Position numbers and translations under genes: made by a program
NCBI RefSeq assembly: GCF_900103255.1
Contig: NZ_FMWS01000020.1
Span: forward strand, 31,782 to 95,781
DNA: 64,000 bases
DNA from: Gilliamella bombi
GTDB taxonomy: Bacteria; Pseudomonadota; Gammaproteobacteria; Enterobacterales; Orbaceae
Direction: 5' to 3'
In this document: positions 52,517 through 62,795 of the stretch, one piece after another
Layout: each line of letters starts with the position of its first letter
Position numbering within the stretch: position 1 is the stretch's first letter
The notes under the pieces: model-generated
The model's database searches: none
What the model saw: the letters and a program-made list of their open reading frames with translations, nothing else
What the model was told of the DNA's origin: nothing

Positions 52517-53068
52517 ATGTTTAGAAATAAAACAAATCGTCAAGTCATTATTTGGACAACAATCATTGGTGGTTTTATTAGTGCTTTAGTTAAGTGGGGA
52601 TCCGAGGTTAATATGCCTCCTCGTGTCCCGGGTGAAATTTCGCCTCCAGCGGCACATATTGATGCATGGCTTGGTTGGTTAGGGATTGATTCTCATTCAC
52701 TTGATTATATTTATCAAACAGCAACTGTTTCTGGTGCGGTAACGCTTTATCACTGGTTATTCAGTTTTGCTTTTGCCTTTGTTTATGTGGCTGGTGCATA
52801 TTATTGCAACAAAATCCGACTATGGTATGGCGCAGTTTATGGCACGATTATTACTATCTCTATGCATGGTTTTTTAATTCCATTACTTGGCTTTCGTCAT
52901 CCTGCTTATGATGCCGAAGGTACTGTTGGTTGGTTATGGAATTTAAATGGCTATGAACTTTGGAGCGAAATTTTGGGTCATATCTATTGGGGCGTTTCAA
53001 TTGAAATTTGTATGATTGCCGTTCTTGCTCATTTTTCAAGACCTATTCGTGGCGAGTGGCGTCAATAA
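52517..53068 (+). CDS. yagU: YagU family (DUF1440) inner-membrane protein
   Basis: The 183-residue protein has about four membrane segments. Its start (IWTTIIGGFISALVKWGSEV, then MPPRVP) and later GHIYWGVSIEI match E. coli YagU (KWGAEVPLPPRSP; GHLVWFWSIEI). YagU is linked to acid resistance in E. coli, but mechanism is unknown. It is flanked by its own terminator and stands alone. Confidence 0.85.
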   Translation: MFRNKTNRQVIIWTTIIGGFISALVKWGSEVNMPPRVPGEISPPAAHIDAWLGWLGIDSHSLDYIYQTATVSGAVTLYHWLFSFAFAFVYVAGAYYCNKIRLWYGAVYGTIITISMHGFLIPLLGFRHPAYDAEGTVGWLWNLNGYELWSEILGHIYWGVSIEICMIAVLAHFSRPIRGEWRQ

Positions 53069-53092
53069 TTTAAGTTAAATCACTTAATACTA

Positions 53093-53123
53093 AATCCTAC
53101 TATTTAGCTATAGTGGGATTTTT
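53093..53123 (+). terminator. Terminator after the YagU-like gene
   Basis: AATCCTACTAT pairs with ATAGTGGGATT around a six-base loop and is followed by TTTTTA, 25 bp after the stop. Confidence 0.8.
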
Positions 53124-53241
53124 TATTTTATCAGTTATAGTTAAAAACTATATTAACCAATAAAAAACTAGAATTATTCAATATCTGTTTTTTTTGTTAT
53201 CTTCTTTATCACTAAAAAAAGTCGATAAAAAGGAAATAAAA

Positions 53242-55515
53242 ATGAATACTGCTGTTATTGGATATCCTCGAGTTGGTAAGCTTCGTGAACTTAAATTTGC
53301 AACAGAAGCCTATTTTAAAGGTAATAAAACACAAGCTGAATTATTAAACGAAGCTAAAGCGCTACGAGCTGAGCATTTAAAACAACAAGCGGCTCAAAAA
53401 ATTGCCTTTATTTCATCTAATGATTTTTCATTCTATGATGCGGTGTTAGATACAGCGTGTTTACTTAATGTTATTCCAAAACGTTACCAAGATTTAGGTT
53501 TACCTGAACTTGACCGTTATTTTGCGATGGCACGTGGTTATCAGGGTGAAAAAGGCGATGTGCGAGCACTCGCTATGAAAAAATGGTTTAACACCAATTA
53601 CCACTATTTAGTACCTGAAATTGAAGATTCAGTACAAATTAAGTTAACAGGTACTAAACCTTTTGACGAATATCAAGAAGCTAAAGCGTTAGGTGTACAA
53701 ACCAAGCCGGTTGTGATTGGTGCATTAACCTTTTTTAAATTAGCGCAGTATTTAAGTAAAAAACAGCTTGTTGATTTTAAAGCCGATATTATTAAAGCTT
53801 ATCAAGACATCATCCAAAAATTCACAACACTTGGTGCTGAGTGGATCCAAATTGATGAACCTATTTTAGTCACTGACCTAAATAAAGACGATATCGCTTT
53901 ATTTACCGAACTTTATCAAGCGATTTTATCGGTAAAAGGACAAACTAAGATTGTTTTACAAACTTATTTTGGTGATGTACGTGATTGTTATAAAGAACTT
54001 GTCGCTTTACCTTTTGATGGTATTGGTCTTGATTTTGTTGAAGGTAAACAATCATTAGCTTTACTTGAAAACAATGGTTTCCCTGCCGATAAAGTGTTAT
54101 TTGCTGGTGTGGTAAATGGAAAAAATATCTGGAAAAACAATTACCAAAAAACCTTAGCATTACTTGGTAAAATCAAACAAAAAGCCGCAAATATTGTAAT
54201 CAATACTTCTTGCTCATTACTGCATGTACCTTATACATTGCAAAATGAGACCAAATTAACTATTCAACAACGTGCTTATTTTGCTTTTGCACAAGAAAAG
54301 CTACAAGAACTTGCTGAACTTGGTCAATTATTTAAGGATGCAAATCCTGAAAATAATGCTGCTTATAAAGCTAACCAAACATTATTTACTCGTGAGCGCG
54401 AAGGTGCAAACCAAGCGGTACGCCAAAAAGTGGCCGCATTAAAAGATTCGGACTTTACTCGTTTACCTGAATTTTCAGTGCGTGAAGCAGCGCAGAAAAA
54501 GGCCTTTAATTTGCCACTATTACCAACAACCACTATTGGATCATTCCCACAAACACCTGATGTACGTTTAAATCGTGCTAAATTCAAAAAAGGTGAAATT
54601 TGCCTGAACGAATACACTGAGTTTAATCAACAAAAAATTGCGCAGTGTATTAAATTACAAGAAGAAATTGGCATTGATGTGTTAGTACATGGTGAATTTG
54701 AACGTAATGACATGGTCGAATATTTTGGCGAAAGCTTAAATGGCTTTGTGTTTACTGAAAAAGCATGGGTGCAATCTTATGGTACTCGTTGCGTTAAGCC
54801 ACCAATTGTTTGGGGTGATATTTCACGCTCAAAACCGATTACTGTTGCATATTCAAAATATGCACAAAGCCTGACAGACAAACCAGTTAAAGGTATGTTA
54901 ACAGGACCTGTGACTATTCTAAATTGGTCGTTCCCACGAGAAGATATTTCTCAAAAAGAATCGGTATTCCAAATAGCATTAGCAATTGGTGATGAAGTAT
55001 TAGATCTTGAAGCAGCGGGTATTAAGATCATTCAAATTGACGAAGCGGCATTAAAAGAAAAATTACCACTACGTAAAGCAGATTGGAACAGTGAATACCT
55101 TGATTGGGCGATCCCTGCGTTTAGATTGGTACATAGCAAAGTGCAAGCAGATACGCAAATCCACACCCATATGTGTTATAGCGAATTTGCTGACATTATT
55201 AAAGATATTGATGCAATGGACGCTGATGTTATTTCGTTCGAGGCTTCTCGCTCTAATTTGCAGTTGATTGACGTACTTAATGCAAACAACTTCAAAACTG
55301 AAGTAGGACCAGGGGTTTATGACATCCATTCACCACGTGTACCACCAGTAGCCGAAATCAAAGCAACGATTGAAAAGTTACTAGCGAAGATTGATAACCA
55401 AAAATTGTGGATCAACCCAGATTGCGGTTTAAAAACTCGTGGCGAAAAAGAAGTGGTTGAAAGCTTACAACATTTAGTACAAGCCACTTTAGAAGTAAGA
55501 AAAACACTGAACTAA
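53242..55515 (+). CDS. metE: Cobalamin-independent methionine synthase
   Basis: The 757-residue enzyme (E. coli 753) starts [19 protein letters not shown] at 53242 with AAGGAAAT upstream; the open frame begins 48 bp earlier without support. The C-terminal domain has [14 protein letters not shown], the zinc ligands in [10 protein letters not shown] and NPDCGLKTR, and [13 protein letters not shown]. It transfers methyl from 5-methyl-THF-polyglutamate to homocysteine. metF follows, supplying the methyl donor. No B12 riboswitch or MetJ box is evident upstream. Confidence 0.97.
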   Translation: MNTAVIGYPRVGKLRELKFATEAYFKGNKTQAELLNEAKALRAEHLKQQAAQKIAFISSNDFSFYDAVLDTACLLNVIPKRYQDLGLPELDRYFAMARGYQGEKGDVRALAMKKWFNTNYHYLVPEIEDSVQIKLTGTKPFDEYQEAKALGVQTKPVVIGALTFFKLAQYLSKKQLVDFKADIIKAYQDIIQKFTTLGAEWIQIDEPILVTDLNKDDIALFTELYQAILSVKGQTKIVLQTYFGDVRDCYKELVALPFDGIGLDFVEGKQSLALLENNGFPADKVLFAGVVNGKNIWKNNYQKTLALLGKIKQKAANIVINTSCSLLHVPYTLQNETKLTIQQRAYFAFAQEKLQELAELGQLFKDANPENNAAYKANQTLFTREREGANQAVRQKVAALKDSDFTRLPEFSVREAAQKKAFNLPLLPTTTIGSFPQTPDVRLNRAKFKKGEICLNEYTEFNQQKIAQCIKLQEEIGIDVLVHGEFERNDMVEYFGESLNGFVFTEKAWVQSYGTRCVKPPIVWGDISRSKPITVAYSKYAQSLTDKPVKGMLTGPVTILNWSFPREDISQKESVFQIALAIGDEVLDLEAAGIKIIQIDEAALKEKLPLRKADWNSEYLDWAIPAFRLVHSKVQADTQIHTHMCYSEFADIIKDIDAMDADVISFEASRSNLQLIDVLNANNFKTEVGPGVYDIHSPRVPPVAEIKATIEKLLAKIDNQKLWINPDCGLKTRGEKEVVESLQHLVQATLEVRKTLN

Positions 55516-55580
55516 GTACTATTTTTACAAAGTCGTTGAGTTTTTTATTAACAAATCAGGCTTTGTTCATAGCCTTACGT

Positions 55581-55606
55581 TTCCGCCGCCTATTTGGGCG
55601 GCGGAA
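55581..55606. repeat. GC-rich perfect hairpin between metE and metF
   Basis: TTCCGCCGCC and GGCGGCGGAA form a perfect 10-bp stem with a 6-base loop (TATTTG), standing out in AT-rich DNA. No U-run follows. It sits 66 bp after metE and 36 bp before metF, so it may cap the metE message or act as an mRNA-processing or attenuation element. Confidence 0.7.
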
Positions 55607-55641
55607 GTGTCAATAAAGGAAATGAGTGACATAACCAATGG

Positions 55642-56526
55642 ATGAAACAAATGAAAACAAATCTACTATTTAATAAAAAAACCGTATTCTCCTTTGAGGT
55701 TTTTCCCCCTAAAAAAACCTCACCACTAGAAACAATTTATAGTACATTGCGTGAACTTGGTTATTTTAAACCTGATTTTATCAGTGTCACTTATGGTGCA
55801 GGTGGTAGCTTAAATGGTCAAACCACCATTGATATTGCCCACTCAGTCAAACACACTTATGGCATTGAAAGCGTCGCTCACTTGCCAGGGATCAATTTTG
55901 ATAAAGCTGAAATGCAAAAAATCCTACATGATCTTAAATGTGCAGGAATTGATAATGTGCTCGCTTTGCGTGGTGACATCAGCCCGAATGTGCAACCTAA
56001 AGATGACTTTCGCTTTGCCAGCGAACTGGTGACATTCATTAAAGAAAACGGTGATTTTAACGTGATTGGTGCATGCTATCCCGAAGGACACCTTGAAGCA
56101 GCAACACTAAAACAAGATCTGATCCACCTAAAAGAAAAAGTCAATGCAGGTACCGATCAACTTATTTCACAGCTATTTTTTGATAATGACTATTTTTATA
56201 CATTTTTAGATAAAGCTCGCGATATTGGCATTAATGTTCCAATAGAAGCAGGCATCATGCCAGTGACCAATAAAAACCAAATTGAGCGTATGGTATCGAT
56301 GTGTGGGGTGAATTTACCTAAAAAATTCAAACAAATGATGGAAAAATACGAACACCACCCAGAAGCATTTCGTGATGCCGGTATTGCTTACGCAATCGAT
56401 CAGATTGTTGATTTGGTTTCGCAAGATGTCGATGGCATTCACTTATACACCATGAACAATAGCTACATAGCAAGACGCATTAGCGAAGCAGTATCTACAT
56501 TGCTAGCGGTGCCAAAATCGGAATAG
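55642..56526 (+). CDS. metF: 5,10-methylenetetrahydrofolate reductase
   Basis: The 294-residue flavoprotein (E. coli 296) has VFSFEVFPPKKTSPLE, SVTYGAGG, NVLALRGD and QLFFDNDYFYTFL, the usual MTHFR TIM-barrel landmarks. It makes 5-methyl-THF, used by MetE just upstream. The start could be 55642 or the ATG three codons later. The pair forms the last steps of methionine synthesis. Confidence 0.96.
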   Translation: MKQMKTNLLFNKKTVFSFEVFPPKKTSPLETIYSTLRELGYFKPDFISVTYGAGGSLNGQTTIDIAHSVKHTYGIESVAHLPGINFDKAEMQKILHDLKCAGIDNVLALRGDISPNVQPKDDFRFASELVTFIKENGDFNVIGACYPEGHLEAATLKQDLIHLKEKVNAGTDQLISQLFFDNDYFYTFLDKARDIGINVPIEAGIMPVTNKNQIERMVSMCGVNLPKKFKQMMEKYEHHPEAFRDAGIAYAIDQIVDLVSQDVDGIHLYTMNNSYIARRISEAVSTLLAVPKSE

Positions 56527-56607
56527 TGATGGTATAAAAATAGTAATGGTATAAAGATAAAGTGTGATGTTTGGAGTACTGTGGAGTTGTTACGGACTAG
56601 CTAAAAT

Positions 56608-56684
<77 letters not shown>

Positions 56685-56781
56685 TCAAAGAAGTGGCTAT
56701 ATTATAGCAATAAAATAATAAAGCAATACCTATTTAGCTTAAACGCCACATTTTTAAACATTCTTGAGGGGATCTAGATTA

Positions 56782-56823
56782 TTTTCTTACATAAACACAA
56801 ATTCACTTGAAAGTTTTTAACAA
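56782..56823 (+). repeat. 41-bp dispersed intergenic repeat, family 2, copy 2
   Basis: A looser copy (TTTCTTACATAAACACAAAT..., then TTGAAAGTTTTTAACAA) of the repeat at 9874 and 59282. It lies between the tRNA and the small gene at 57075. Confidence 0.45.
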
Positions 56824-56930
56824 AAATTTTAGTCTCCTTCAAAACCAAAGACAGCAAAATCCAACTACACTGAAAATAGCAATAATTTTATAACCATAGG
56901 ATTTTAATAAAAAATCAAGGTAAAAACTTA

Positions 56931-56961
56931 AATAAAATCAATGCTCTACCTGAACAATTTT
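56931..56961 (+). repeat. Dispersed intergenic repeat, family 1, copy C
   Basis: AATAAAATCAATGCTCTACC, then TGAACAATTTT; one mismatch from copy B and three from copy A. It lies in the same gene-free stretch as the family 2 copy at 56782. Confidence 0.6.
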
Positions 56962-57074
56962 GATAAGTAACACACTGATTTTTTTACATCAGTATTTCAG
57001 TACACTCAGATAAATAAACAAAAGCCATTAACATTAATATAATGATTAACAAATATCGAGGAGTGATCAACATA

Positions 57075-57383
57075 ATGCTACTATTTGATTATCTAAAATC
57101 TACAGATATTGAATTAATCAATACTAAATTAAAAAAAGTTGCTATGACAAACTTAAAACATATTCTTAATGATCACTACACAGAATTAGAACTTAATACT
57201 AAACAAGAGACCCAAACACTTACTTTTCATGAAAGCTTAAGTGTGATTTTAACGGGAGATTATAATGAACCTGTTTTTCAAATGTGTTTAAAAATTTATA
57301 AAGATGAAATGTATCTTGGTTATTATCACTATTTAACAACATTAGACCTTACCTTTGTTGATGAATTCTTTGTTATCAGATAA
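57075..57383 (+). CDS. Small hypothetical protein
   Basis: From the ATG at 57075 (GAGGAG about eight bases upstream) the product has 102 residues: MLLFDYLKSTDIELINTKL, later FHESLSVILTGDYNEPVF, ending VDEFFVIR. An in-frame ATG at 57042 has no ribosome binding site. There is no signal peptide or membrane segment. It is flanked by repeats and an IS relic, and a decayed copy of its 3' end lies at 59236-59290, so it belongs to a duplicated accessory family. I recognise no domain. Confidence 0.6.
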   Translation: MLLFDYLKSTDIELINTKLKKVAMTNLKHILNDHYTELELNTKQETQTLTFHESLSVILTGDYNEPVFQMCLKIYKDEMYLGYYHYLTTLDLTFVDEFFVIR

Positions 57384-57384
57384 C

Positions 57385-57700
57385 CAATAAAAGCACGTTG
57401 TTTTGCATTTTATATTGAAATGCTTAAATATAGAAAAACGCCGAATTGTTTGCACTTCATGGTCAAAATAATCCTCTAAAAACTCATAAGGTATTTTTCC
57501 AAAAATCACTTTATTCGGTTTAGCGATATTATAAAAATTAATAAAGCGTTCAAGTTTTTGTTTTCTACCTTTTGAATCGCTAAATATTTGCTGATTATGC
57601 CACATCGCAATTCAAAGTTCGTGTTACTCTTTCGACTTTCCATTTGTTTGTGGGTAGGCTGCTTTGGTGAATTTTTGATTAATAAGGTAGTTATGACTCA
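57385..57700 (-). pseudogene. Decayed IS481-like transposase, 3' part
   Basis: On the minus strand the frames give KFTKAAYPQTNGK, then after a frameshift VERVTRTLNCDV, then WHNQQIFSDSKGRKQKLERF and INFYNIAKPNKVIFGKIPYE. This is the C-terminal half of an IS481-type rve integrase (PQTNGKVER..., yN..RPH...G..P). At least two frameshifts and loss of the N-terminal half show it is dead. A shorter piece of the same element is at 32345-32432. Confidence 0.75.
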
Positions 57701-57861
57701 TTTTTATTTTCTCACTTTTTAAGATGTTCACCACTGCTGTTTATTTTCCCATACTACTTTATTCAAAAATAAGCACATAAAAATTATAGAAGCATTGATC
57801 TATTTAATTTGTATAGATAGAATCATATTTTTAATATATCAAAAATAAATAATAACTTATA

Positions 57862-59211
57862 ATGAAAAAATTAACTTTATTGAGCTGTTGTCTTTTCTTA
57901 CTACTACCACTAAAAGCGCAAGCTGTCGTTGTAAATGATGTTACAGGTATGACACCAGTACAAGCATCTGCGGTTATGCAACCAGAATCGACTCAACAGG
58001 TCTCTGAACTAGTTAAAAATACATCTGGTCCAATTAGTATAGCTGGTGGCAAATACAGCATGGGTGGACAAACAGCAATAAACAATGGAATTCAAATAGA
58101 TACACAAAAACTCAACCATGTGATTGATTTCAATCCTGAGAAGAAAATTTTAACCATTGAAACAGGCGCAACTTGGCGTCAAGTACAGGAATTGATTGAT
58201 CCCTACAATTTATCGGTAAAAATCATGCAAAGCTATGCCAATTTTAGTATTGGTGGTTCGCTTAGTGTAAATGTGCATGGGCGTTATATTGGAGAAGGCC
58301 CTATGATTTTATCTGTTGAGAAGTTCAAAATTGTCCTAGCTGATGGCGCTATCGGCGGTTATGGTGGATTAGGCGTAATTACAGAAGTCACTTTGCGACT
58401 TGTTGATAATGTTAAAGTAAAACGCATTAGCGATGTTATGCCAATTGCCAAGTATTACCCATATTTTATGCAACAGATTCGTTCTGACAAAAGTGCCATA
58501 TTCCACAACTCAGTAATTTACCCACCTGATTTTGAAGAAGTTCGTGCTGTCACTTTTAAAGAAACACAAGAACCATTGACTATTTTGGACAGATTACGTC
58601 CAATCGACCAATATTCGTTTGAACAGGAACAAAAAATAAAAATTGTCGCCTCATCAAATTTAGGCAAGCATTTACGTAAATTGTATGATGATATAGATTA
58701 TACAAAACAACCAGTAATGTGGCGTAATTATGAAGCCAGTTATGATGTGTCGAATTTACAGCCAATTAAAAGCAAAAATAAAAGTTTTGCTCTACAGGAG
58801 TATTTTATCCCCATAGAGCGGTTTGAGGATTTTTATCCTGAATTAATTGCTATCCTAAAAAAACATCAGGCCAATGTGATTAATATTTCGATTCGTCATG
58901 CAAATCCTGATAGCGGTTCATTACTAGCATGGGCTAAAACCGAAGTGTTTGCTTTTGTTATTTATTATCAACAAGATACTGATGAACAAAGCAAAAAGAA
59001 AGTAGGAATCTGGACACGAGAATTAATCGATGCAGTATTAGCAAAGGGTGGAAGTTATTATTTACCGTATCAATTACATGCAACTGGTGAACAATTTCAG
59101 CGCGCATACCCACAAGCAGATCGCTTTTTTAAACTTAAAGCACAATTAGACCCAGAAAATAAATTCAATAACATGCTATTAGATCGATACCACCCTAAAA
59201 TAATTCAGTAA
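57862..59211 (+). CDS. Secreted FAD-binding oxidoreductase with internal deletion
   Basis: The 449-residue protein has a Sec signal peptide (LLSCCLFLLLPLKAQA) and a PCMH-type FAD-binding domain: SIAGGKYSMGGQT, IETGATWRQVQELIDPY, GGSLSVNVHGRYIGEGP, AIGGYGGLGVITEVTLRL. Members of this family usually have ~15-20 residues (an ...ELF-type segment) between VLADG and AIGGYGG; here they join directly as KIVLADGAIGGYGG, so an in-frame deletion is likely inside the FAD domain. The C-terminal cap ends PENKFNNMLLDRY. Substrate is unknown; aldonolactone or alditol oxidases are the nearest kinds. Confidence 0.78.
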   Translation: MKKLTLLSCCLFLLLPLKAQAVVVNDVTGMTPVQASAVMQPESTQQVSELVKNTSGPISIAGGKYSMGGQTAINNGIQIDTQKLNHVIDFNPEKKILTIETGATWRQVQELIDPYNLSVKIMQSYANFSIGGSLSVNVHGRYIGEGPMILSVEKFKIVLADGAIGGYGGLGVITEVTLRLVDNVKVKRISDVMPIAKYYPYFMQQIRSDKSAIFHNSVIYPPDFEEVRAVTFKETQEPLTILDRLRPIDQYSFEQEQKIKIVASSNLGKHLRKLYDDIDYTKQPVMWRNYEASYDVSNLQPIKSKNKSFALQEYFIPIERFEDFYPELIAILKKHQANVINISIRHANPDSGSLLAWAKTEVFAFVIYYQQDTDEQSKKKVGIWTRELIDAVLAKGGSYYLPYQLHATGEQFQRAYPQADRFFKLKAQLDPENKFNNMLLDRYHPKIIQ

Positions 59212-59235
59212 ACAAAATAAGGCATATTTATCTTG

Positions 59236-59290
59236 TTTATTATTACTATTTAACAATATTGGACGTACTTTTTTTGATAAGTTTTATACT
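59236..59290 (+). pseudogene. Relic of the 3' end of the small gene at 57075
   Basis: TTTATTATTACTATTTAACA, then ATATTGGACGTAC, parallels the coding DNA at 57320-57368. Translated it gives YYYYLTILDVLF against YYHYLTTLDLTF of the intact gene. The rest of the copy is missing. Confidence 0.5.
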
Positions 59291-59322
59291 CAAACACCAT
59301 GTTACCTGAAACTTTTTAACAA
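59282..59322 (+). repeat. 41-bp dispersed intergenic repeat, family 2, copy 3
   Basis: TTTTATACTCAAACACCATG, then TTACCTGAAACTTTTTAACAA; closest to the copy at 9874. It directly follows the relic of the small gene, which suggests they moved together. Confidence 0.5.
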
Positions 59323-59377
59323 GAATGTACGCTTATTTGTAGAATGAATTAAGTTAATTTGTCTTCTAATCAATATA

Positions 59378-59398
59378 AAGGAGGCTTAGAGCCTCCTT
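59378..59398 (-). terminator. copA terminator
   Basis: AAGGAGGCT-CTA-AGCCTCCTT style perfect stem on the minus strand, followed by TTATATT, 23 bp past the copA stop. Confidence 0.8.
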
Positions 59399-59420
59399 AA
59401 TTCAAAACAAAAATCTTATA

Positions 59421-61610
59421 TTATTGGTTTTCTGATTTTGCCTTCCAACGTTTAAGTAAAAGTGCATTGGTTACAACGCTAACACTACTTAACGCCATAG
59501 CGGCACCAGCTATCATTGGATTTAAAAATCCCAATGCCGCTAGCGGAATACCAATTAAATTATAGAAAAATGCCCAAAATAAATTTTGTTTAATTTTATT
59601 ATAGGTTCGGCGCGAAATATCGATCGCATCAGCAATCAAAAACAGATTACCACGCATTAGAGTAATACTTGCTGCACGCATAGCCACATCGGTGCCTGTG
59701 CCCATAGCAATACCAATATCGGCAGCCGCCAAGGCTGGAGCATCATTAATACCATCTCCTACCATTGCCACTGTTTTATTACCAGTTATATCTTCACTTT
59801 TTTGTAGTTGATAAATATAGTTTGCTTTATCTTGCGGTAATACTTCAGCAATAACCTTATCTAAGCTTAACTGCTGCCCTACATAATTAGCTGCTTTCTG
59901 GTTATCACCAGTTAACATAACGGTTTTTACATTTAACTGATGTAATGCTTGAATAGCTTTTTCGGCTTCCCCCTTTATTACATCGGCAAAACCCAAGAGT
60001 GCTAATATCACCACATTACCTTCTGATTGCTGTTTCGCTAAAAATGAAATGGTATAACCTTTACTCGATAACTGATTAATTTTATCGTCCATACCAACAA
60101 AATAGGCATTTAATGATTTCATCCAACGCAAACTACCTAAATAATATTCGGTGTTATCAACGGTTGCCATCACTCCTGAACCAGCTACCGAAGTAATATT
60201 TTGAGCATAATGATACTCTTTAGCTTTACTTAAAATAGCTTTAGCAAGTGGATGCTCACTACCTGCTTGTAACGATGCTGCGAGCGATAAAATTTGATCG
60301 GGCGTCTCACTACCCATAACATCCATTTCAACTAATTCTGGTTTACCAATGGTTAATGTGCCTGTTTTATCAAATGCAACCATATTAATATTATGCAGTG
60401 TTTCTAATGCCTCGGCATCTTTAATTAAAATACCATGACGAGCAGCCACTCCTGTACCAACCATAATTGCTGTTGGTGTTGCCAAGCCTAATGCACAAGG
60501 GCAAGCAATCACTAACACAGCCACCGCATGGAGTAATGCTTGTTGCCAATCATGCGATATCACACCCCAAGCCAATAACGTAACAAGTGCAATCAATAAA
60601 ATCACTGGCACAAAAATAGCGCTGATGCGATCAACAACTCGTTGGATTGGTGCTTTCTTAGCCTGAGCAGATTCAACCATTTCAATAATTTTAGATAAAG
60701 TAGAATCCGCTTGAATCGCTGTAGTTTTAACGATAAGTAACCCTTCGCCATTAATTGTACCGCCAGTAACTACATCATTAACGGCTTTATTTACAGGAAA
60801 ACTCTCACCGGTTAGCATTGATTCATCACTACTAGATGCACCTTCAATCACAACGCCATCAACTGGAATACGCTCTCCAGGCTTAATAATAACAATATCA
60901 TCCACTTTAACTTGGTTAATGGGTAAACTGATTTCTTGATTATCACGCCTTACTAAAGCAACATCAGGGCGTAGCGCAGACAGAGCCTCAATTGCTTGTG
61001 TGGTTTGATGTTTAGCTCTTGATTCTAACCACTTACCAAGCAAAATTAAGGTAATAATAATAACTGATGATTCAAAATAAAGGTGCTCATCATTGCCCAT
61101 GATAAGCTGATAAACTGATAACCCATATGCCGCACTAGTACCAATGGCCACTAATAAATCCATATTACCCGACAACGCTTTAGCCGCATTAAAACCGCTT
61201 CGATAAAATTTAGCACCAAGTCCAAATTGCACAATAGATGCAATAACCAGTTGTAACCAAGCTGGCATCATCAAATGAAATCCAAAAGGTTCTAATAACA
61301 TAGGTAACACAAAAGGAATAGCTAAAATAACAGAAATCACAATCGGTAAAATAGATGCTTGTTTGTTAACTTTCTTTGCACCTGATTGTTGATCTGAAAT
61401 TTTAATAGCGCGATAGCCAGCTTTATCAACCGCAGACATTAATGCTTCAAGTTTAACATGAGTATCTGCATTAATTGTTGCTTTCTCAGTTGCCAGATTA
61501 ACACTGACATCAATTACACCATCAACTTTTTTAATTGCTTTTTCTACACGACTAACACAAGAGGCACAACTCATTCCTTCAATATTAAGATGATATTGTA
61601 TTGTCTTCAT
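59421..61610 (-). CDS. copA: Copper-exporting P1B-type ATPase
   Basis: The 729-residue protein has one N-terminal heavy-metal domain ([15 protein letters not shown]), eight membrane helices, the ion-site ACPCALG, phosphorylation motif [18 protein letters not shown] and [16 protein letters not shown]. It pumps Cu(I) out of the cytoplasm. E. coli CopA has two metal domains (834 residues); here only one remains. No CueR-type box is obvious in the 130 bp before the start. It follows suhB on the same strand. Confidence 0.95.
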   Translation of the reverse strand: MKTIQYHLNIEGMSCASCVSRVEKAIKKVDGVIDVSVNLATEKATINADTHVKLEALMSAVDKAGYRAIKISDQQSGAKKVNKQASILPIVISVILAIPFVLPMLLEPFGFHLMMPAWLQLVIASIVQFGLGAKFYRSGFNAAKALSGNMDLLVAIGTSAAYGLSVYQLIMGNDEHLYFESSVIIITLILLGKWLESRAKHQTTQAIEALSALRPDVALVRRDNQEISLPINQVKVDDIVIIKPGERIPVDGVVIEGASSSDESMLTGESFPVNKAVNDVVTGGTINGEGLLIVKTTAIQADSTLSKIIEMVESAQAKKAPIQRVVDRISAIFVPVILLIALVTLLAWGVISHDWQQALLHAVAVLVIACPCALGLATPTAIMVGTGVAARHGILIKDAEALETLHNINMVAFDKTGTLTIGKPELVEMDVMGSETPDQILSLAASLQAGSEHPLAKAILSKAKEYHYAQNITSVAGSGVMATVDNTEYYLGSLRWMKSLNAYFVGMDDKINQLSSKGYTISFLAKQQSEGNVVILALLGFADVIKGEAEKAIQALHQLNVKTVMLTGDNQKAANYVGQQLSLDKVIAEVLPQDKANYIYQLQKSEDITGNKTVAMVGDGINDAPALAAADIGIAMGTGTDVAMRAASITLMRGNLFLIADAIDISRRTYNKIKQNLFWAFFYNLIGIPLAALGFLNPMIAGAAMALSSVSVVTNALLLKRWKAKSENQ

Positions 61611-61689
61611 AAAATGCAGCCTTAATTTTTATACGATTATTGATTAGTATATACTCAAAATTGATAACAATGCAGAAAAATACTAGACA

Positions 61690-61714
61690 GATCGCAAGAA
61701 TTTAACTTGCGATC
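61690..61714. terminator. Hairpin between suhB and copA
   Basis: GATCGCAAG pairs perfectly with CTTGCGATC around a 7-base loop, 29 bp past the suhB stop. There is no clear U-run, so it may only partly stop readthrough into copA. Confidence 0.55.
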
Positions 61715-61742
61715 AAAATAAGAGGAAATAAAAAAGATAACG

Positions 61743-62546
61743 TTAGTTACGTAATTTTTCGGGCCACTCGTTTTGAGTAGAAACTAATAAATCCTTAACA
61801 ATTCTAGGATTACCCGCAACAACATTGCCCGAAACCATATAATTATTACCACCTGCAAAATCGGTAATAACGCCACCAGCTTCACGCAAAATCAACTCAC
61901 CGCCAGCAATATCCCATGGTTTTAAGCCAATTTCAAAAAAGCCATCTAAACGACCTGCAGCAACATAGGCAAGATCTAAAGCGGCAGAACCAGTACGACG
62001 AAAATCGCCACATCTAACAAATAATTTTTGTAATACGCCAAAATAACTATCGCTATATTGTTTAGCTTTAAACGGAAAAGCCATTGCTAGCACGCTACCA
62101 TCTAAATCTTTCGCATTACTCACTCGAATACGATAACCATTAAGTTGGGCGCCTTTACCACGAGCCGCTGTAAACAGCTCATTACTCATTGGATTATAAA
62201 CAACAGCAATTTCGGTTTTACCTTTAACCCGAGCTGCGATAGACACTGCAAAATGAGGGATATTTTTAATAAAATTGGTCGTACCATCAATTGGGTCAAT
62301 TATCCACTGAGTATCGGCATCATTACCTTTAGCTAAGCCGCTTTCTTCGGCAATGATAGTATGGTCAGGATAAGCTTTTTTAATTGTTTCAATAATCAAA
62401 GCTTCAGCCGCACGATCGGCATTAGTGGCGAAATCATTAGCGCCTTTGGTTTCGATTTCGATTGAACTAGGGTTTTCATAAGCCTTGATGGCTACATTAC
62501 CTGCTTTACGAGCAGCACGAATAGCAATATTCAGCATCGGATGCAT
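61743..62546 (-). CDS. suhB: Inositol-1-monophosphatase SuhB
   Basis: The 267 residues match E. coli SuhB (267). Metal-binding motifs are intact: EESG, DPIDGTTNFIKNIPHFAVS and WDIAGGELILREAGG. SuhB dephosphorylates inositol phosphate and joins the ribosomal RNA antitermination complex. It is a single gene by spacing; a hairpin separates it from copA. Confidence 0.97.
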   Translation of the reverse strand: MHPMLNIAIRAARKAGNVAIKAYENPSSIEIETKGANDFATNADRAAEALIIETIKKAYPDHTIIAEESGLAKGNDADTQWIIDPIDGTTNFIKNIPHFAVSIAARVKGKTEIAVVYNPMSNELFTAARGKGAQLNGYRIRVSNAKDLDGSVLAMAFPFKAKQYSDSYFGVLQKLFVRCGDFRRTGSAALDLAYVAAGRLDGFFEIGLKPWDIAGGELILREAGGVITDFAGGNNYMVSGNVVAGNPRIVKDLLVSTQNEWPEKLRN

Positions 62547-62795
62547 AAATTTATTCCAATTGATGATGTTAAAGAACGAATTATATTAGTATGCCATTTG
62601 TCATACTAAAAACTGTTATATAGTATAAAGGTTTTGTGGCTTTATTGCCAGTGTGTGTGGAGTGTTTTTCGGTAAAAAAACAGTTAAGAAAACTTTAATA
62701 AAATCATCATCTTTTCTGACTGATTTTTAGTGAAAAATAATTTCTTTTTGTTTTGGTGAATAAAATAGATTGGTGCGGTGGTTTCAGCGTCGGTG

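Noticed and set aside
53069..53241. Riboswitch or MetJ control of metE
   Set aside because: No AGACGTCT-type boxes and no recognisable SAM or cobalamin riboswitch pieces in the leader.
57342..57605. Functional 87-residue gene on the minus strand
   Set aside because: It is a frame-shifted piece of an IS481-like integrase without its catalytic N-terminal half.
61611..61742. CueR operator upstream of copA
   Set aside because: No ACCTTCC/GGAAGGT-type dyad is visible in the interval.
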